Source: Chondrilla cf. caribensis (lineage: Eukaryota; Porifera; Demospongiae; Chondrillida; Chondrillidae). From it: a stretch of DNA of 47,500 bases. Both the position numbers and the translations under genes were made by a program. Below are positions 33,613 through 47,500 of this stretch, piece after piece. Below the pieces are notes generated by a model that saw only the letters and a list, made by a program, of their open reading frames with translations, searched no databases and was not told where the DNA came from. The stretch's first letter is position 1. Each line of letters begins with the position of its first letter. The stretch covers positions 3,940,001 through 3,987,500 of the forward strand of contig OZ026556.1 of NCBI GenBank assembly GCA_964020155.1, read 5' to 3'.

Positions 33613-34860
33613 TAGGACCTACAAGTGCCTGCTTTGAATGCCTCCACCCCGAGTTATTCACACCGACCGATGTTATCTTCGTAGATGATCGGTTCAATAT
33701 TCGAAGACAATCGCGCATAGCTCTGTCCCTCGACATTATCCCTCCCTATGAAGGCGCTCATTCAACGTTGCATCGCTGACTATGTTTCTGATTCTATATA
33801 TATATATTGTTTTTCCGCAACGAAGATGAATTGAATCCTGTAAATATGACCTATTTCCTATTCGTCATACGCTGCAAAACACTGGAGGAAACATTCAACC
33901 ATTATTGGTGGATTTGATGAATTTCATATGTGTGGTGTGCAACTAGGCCTGCCCAAGAAATTATTGCCGGGTTGATTAAATTCAAACATTTTGTACTCGT
34001 AATGACCCAGAGCCCAAATTTATTCCTTTAATGAATAAACATGTAATACATTAGAGTGTGTAATATTATATAAGAGATTATAAAATGTAATTTGAATACA
34101 ATGAGGCAGCCTTACCCCTATCCTACCAGATCCTACCTGAAATGAACAGTGAGTGTACAGGAAGTGCTTGAGTGTGTTTATGAGCAACCGAGCATAACAT
34201 ATTATACAAATTTGTGGGAATCACAGTGGTTTCTGAACTTGTAGTCCTGACTGCACACTGCGTATGGTGGTCATGTTCCAAATTCTATCATTGCATGTAT
34301 CTACTAGTATAGATTTTATCCATTTTTGGGAGAGGTTCATTACACATAAAGCTGTACCCTGTGCACCTGTGCAAAGCTGGAATATAAGTTAAGAATTCAT
34401 CACTAGGTAGTACACCAACCAGCTGACAAGACCAAAGTCTGTATCAGCTACATGGGGGACCGAAGTCAACCCTATTGAGATGGCAACCAGTGATGACCTC
34501 CCAGTCATCTAACTCATCAGAAAGTAATATTGCATATTGTATACATTGCCAGGGGGGGGGGTAATTTCATGCATGTTGCTTGTGGTAGCACATGCAATAC
34601 ATGAACCCACCAATAATAGTGGAATGTTACCACTGATGTTTTACAGTGTGGAGTATACTGAAGTTGGTATAGGAAACTTATACAGACTCCATATGGATTT
34701 TAACATTGGATAGAATAAGCGTTACGATGTACTATTTTAAAACGTTTGTTCAGGTATTTGTGTTGAATTCAAAAGTGAGATAGTTTTTGAGATATCACTA
34801 TGTAAAATTGATTTGTATACCTTCTTACTGTACAGAGACCACAGTGGTACATAGAGAGGT

Positions 34861-39746
<4,886 letters not shown>

Positions 39747-39898
39747 GTTATATTTTCCAATGTTAATTTTCCAACAATTCTATGAAAGATTTTTTTTTAC
39801 TTTTTGTAGATATTTTGTATGTGTGTATATATGTATTATAATACAGTTTTGTACATTAATGACTTGAAAGTGTGATGAATGAAATGGGTGTATATACA

Positions 39899-40102
<204 letters not shown>

Positions 40103-40112
40103 TCATGGATAT

Positions 40113-40155
40113 ACCCGATCGTGAGATCTGTTTATCAAATCATGACTGACTGTTG
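40113..40155 (+). pseudogene. Fragment of a gene 3/4-type kinase exon 13
   Basis: GAGATCTGTTTATCAAATCA then TGACTGACTGTTG matches the end of exon 13 of genes 3/4 ([11 protein letters not shown], here IMTDCW), followed by the same GTGAGTAA donor and intron start and a TG microsatellite (40196-40325). The start of the exon is missing and is replaced by the CA tract. Confidence 0.85.
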
Positions 40156-40195
40156 GTGAGTAACATTGGGTGTGTACACATACCGAAATGTATGT

Positions 40196-40238
40196 TGTGT
40201 GTGTGTGTGTTGGGTGGGTGGCTGTACGTGCGTGCGTG

Positions 40239-40305
<67 letters not shown>

Positions 40306-40325
40306 TTGTGCGTGTGTGTGTGTGC
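40196..40325 (+). repeat. (TG)n microsatellite following the exon relic
   Basis: TG tract with GGGTGGGTGG and CGTGCGTGCG interruptions; corresponds in position to the intron 13 TG repeat of genes 3 and 4. Confidence 0.93.
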
Positions 40326-40496
40326 ATGTGTCTACCATTTTTGTTCATGTTATGAGTCTATGATGTAATTGAGGGGATTCTGTTTCGCATCCATGGCGAT
40401 TAAGGAAAATGGCGTTGCGTGTACGTACTATAGCTACTATAAGACTCTCCTTTGTGGAGGTTCCCACCACATTTTCAACGAAAGACAAAGAGGAAA

Positions 40497-47221
<6,725 letters not shown>

Positions 47222-47500
47222 GTTATTCTTAGTGAGGTGTGGTCTGTGTGCATCTGCACATACATATGTACAATACATTCATAGGCATAGTGCTCATGTG
47301 TGCGCGATTGTACACGAATTAGCAGTTTTTGGTGTCTATGTACAGTGCATTCAAGTGCACACGTGTATTCACCTGATTGTTTACAGGGCAATACTATGTG
47401 TACTGTGTGTATGTATATGTGCAATCCATGTGTGCTGAGGATGTATGCGTGTATTCAATTGTATGTATGTATGACTTGTATGTGTATGTATGTACGTACA
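47222..47500 (+). other. Gene 9 intron 10, partial
   Basis: Starts with the GTTATT donor after the HRDLAARN exon. Rich in ACATAC/TGTATG; no further exon seen before the window ends. Confidence 0.6.

Larger units (their letters stand above)
32902..34860. other. Intergenic region and putative 5' region of gene 8
   Basis: No open coding region supported. Two CACGTG E-boxes (33151-33156, within the palindrome TATCACGTGATA, and 33195-33200), a hairpin (33575-33612), and a TATATATA stretch near 33798. An acceptor-like TTACTGTACAG at about 34826-34836 just before the gene 8 start codon suggests a non-coding first exon further upstream. A G-run lies at 34552-34561. Confidence 0.5.

Overview
The window is metazoan nuclear DNA. 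Its genes are split by many short GT-AG introns, they carry animal-type receptor tyrosine kinase (RTK) signatures, and AATAAA polyadenylation signals, long CA/TG microsatellites and cut-and-paste transposon relics are present. The organism cannot be proven from the sequence. An early-branching invertebrate, most likely a sponge, fits best, because sponge genomes are rich in tandem RTKs with unfamiliar ectodomains.

All genes lie on the + strand, head to tail, as one tandem family array. In order: gene 1 (3' end of an RTK, 41-619); gene 2 (ApeC ectodomain, transmembrane segment, short tail, 2438-5175); genes 3 and 4 (complete RTKs with an ApeC ectodomain, 6865-12626 and 13041-19275); genes 5 and 6 (ApeC, the same transmembrane segment as genes 3/4, but a kinase-less tail with three NPAY motifs, 20565-22972 and 23996-26371); gene 7 (RTK with almost no ectodomain and a juxtamembrane region full of YxxP motifs, 26643-32901); gene 8 (RTK with a signal-anchor and almost no ectodomain, 34861-39746); gene 9 (RTK with an unrecognised ectodomain, 40497 to beyond the right edge). 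Exon models were built by hand from splice consensus, reading phase and comparison among paralogues; every complete model closes in frame.

Between the genes lie debris of the same family: a stray NPAY exon (6287-6380), an ApeC exon end (12797-12900), a chimeric pseudogene joining a gene 7-like first exon to a gene 3/4-like last exon (23251-23682), and a kinase exon fragment (40113-40155). These show repeated unequal recombination. Mobile elements include a Mutator-like element with 9-bp target duplications directly upstream of gene 5, a nested MITE, and a family of pogo/Tigger-like MITEs.

Proposed working of the cluster (inference): ApeC domains, some of which bind bacterial cell-wall material in other animals, would sense a microbial or self ligand. 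Genes 3 and 4 would turn this into tyrosine phosphorylation. Genes 2, 5 and 6 would act as kinase-less partners, decoys or adaptor-recruiting chains. Genes 7 and 8, nearly lacking ectodomains, could act as shared signalling chains. This ApeC-RTK plus kinase-less ApeC array is the most interesting content of the window.
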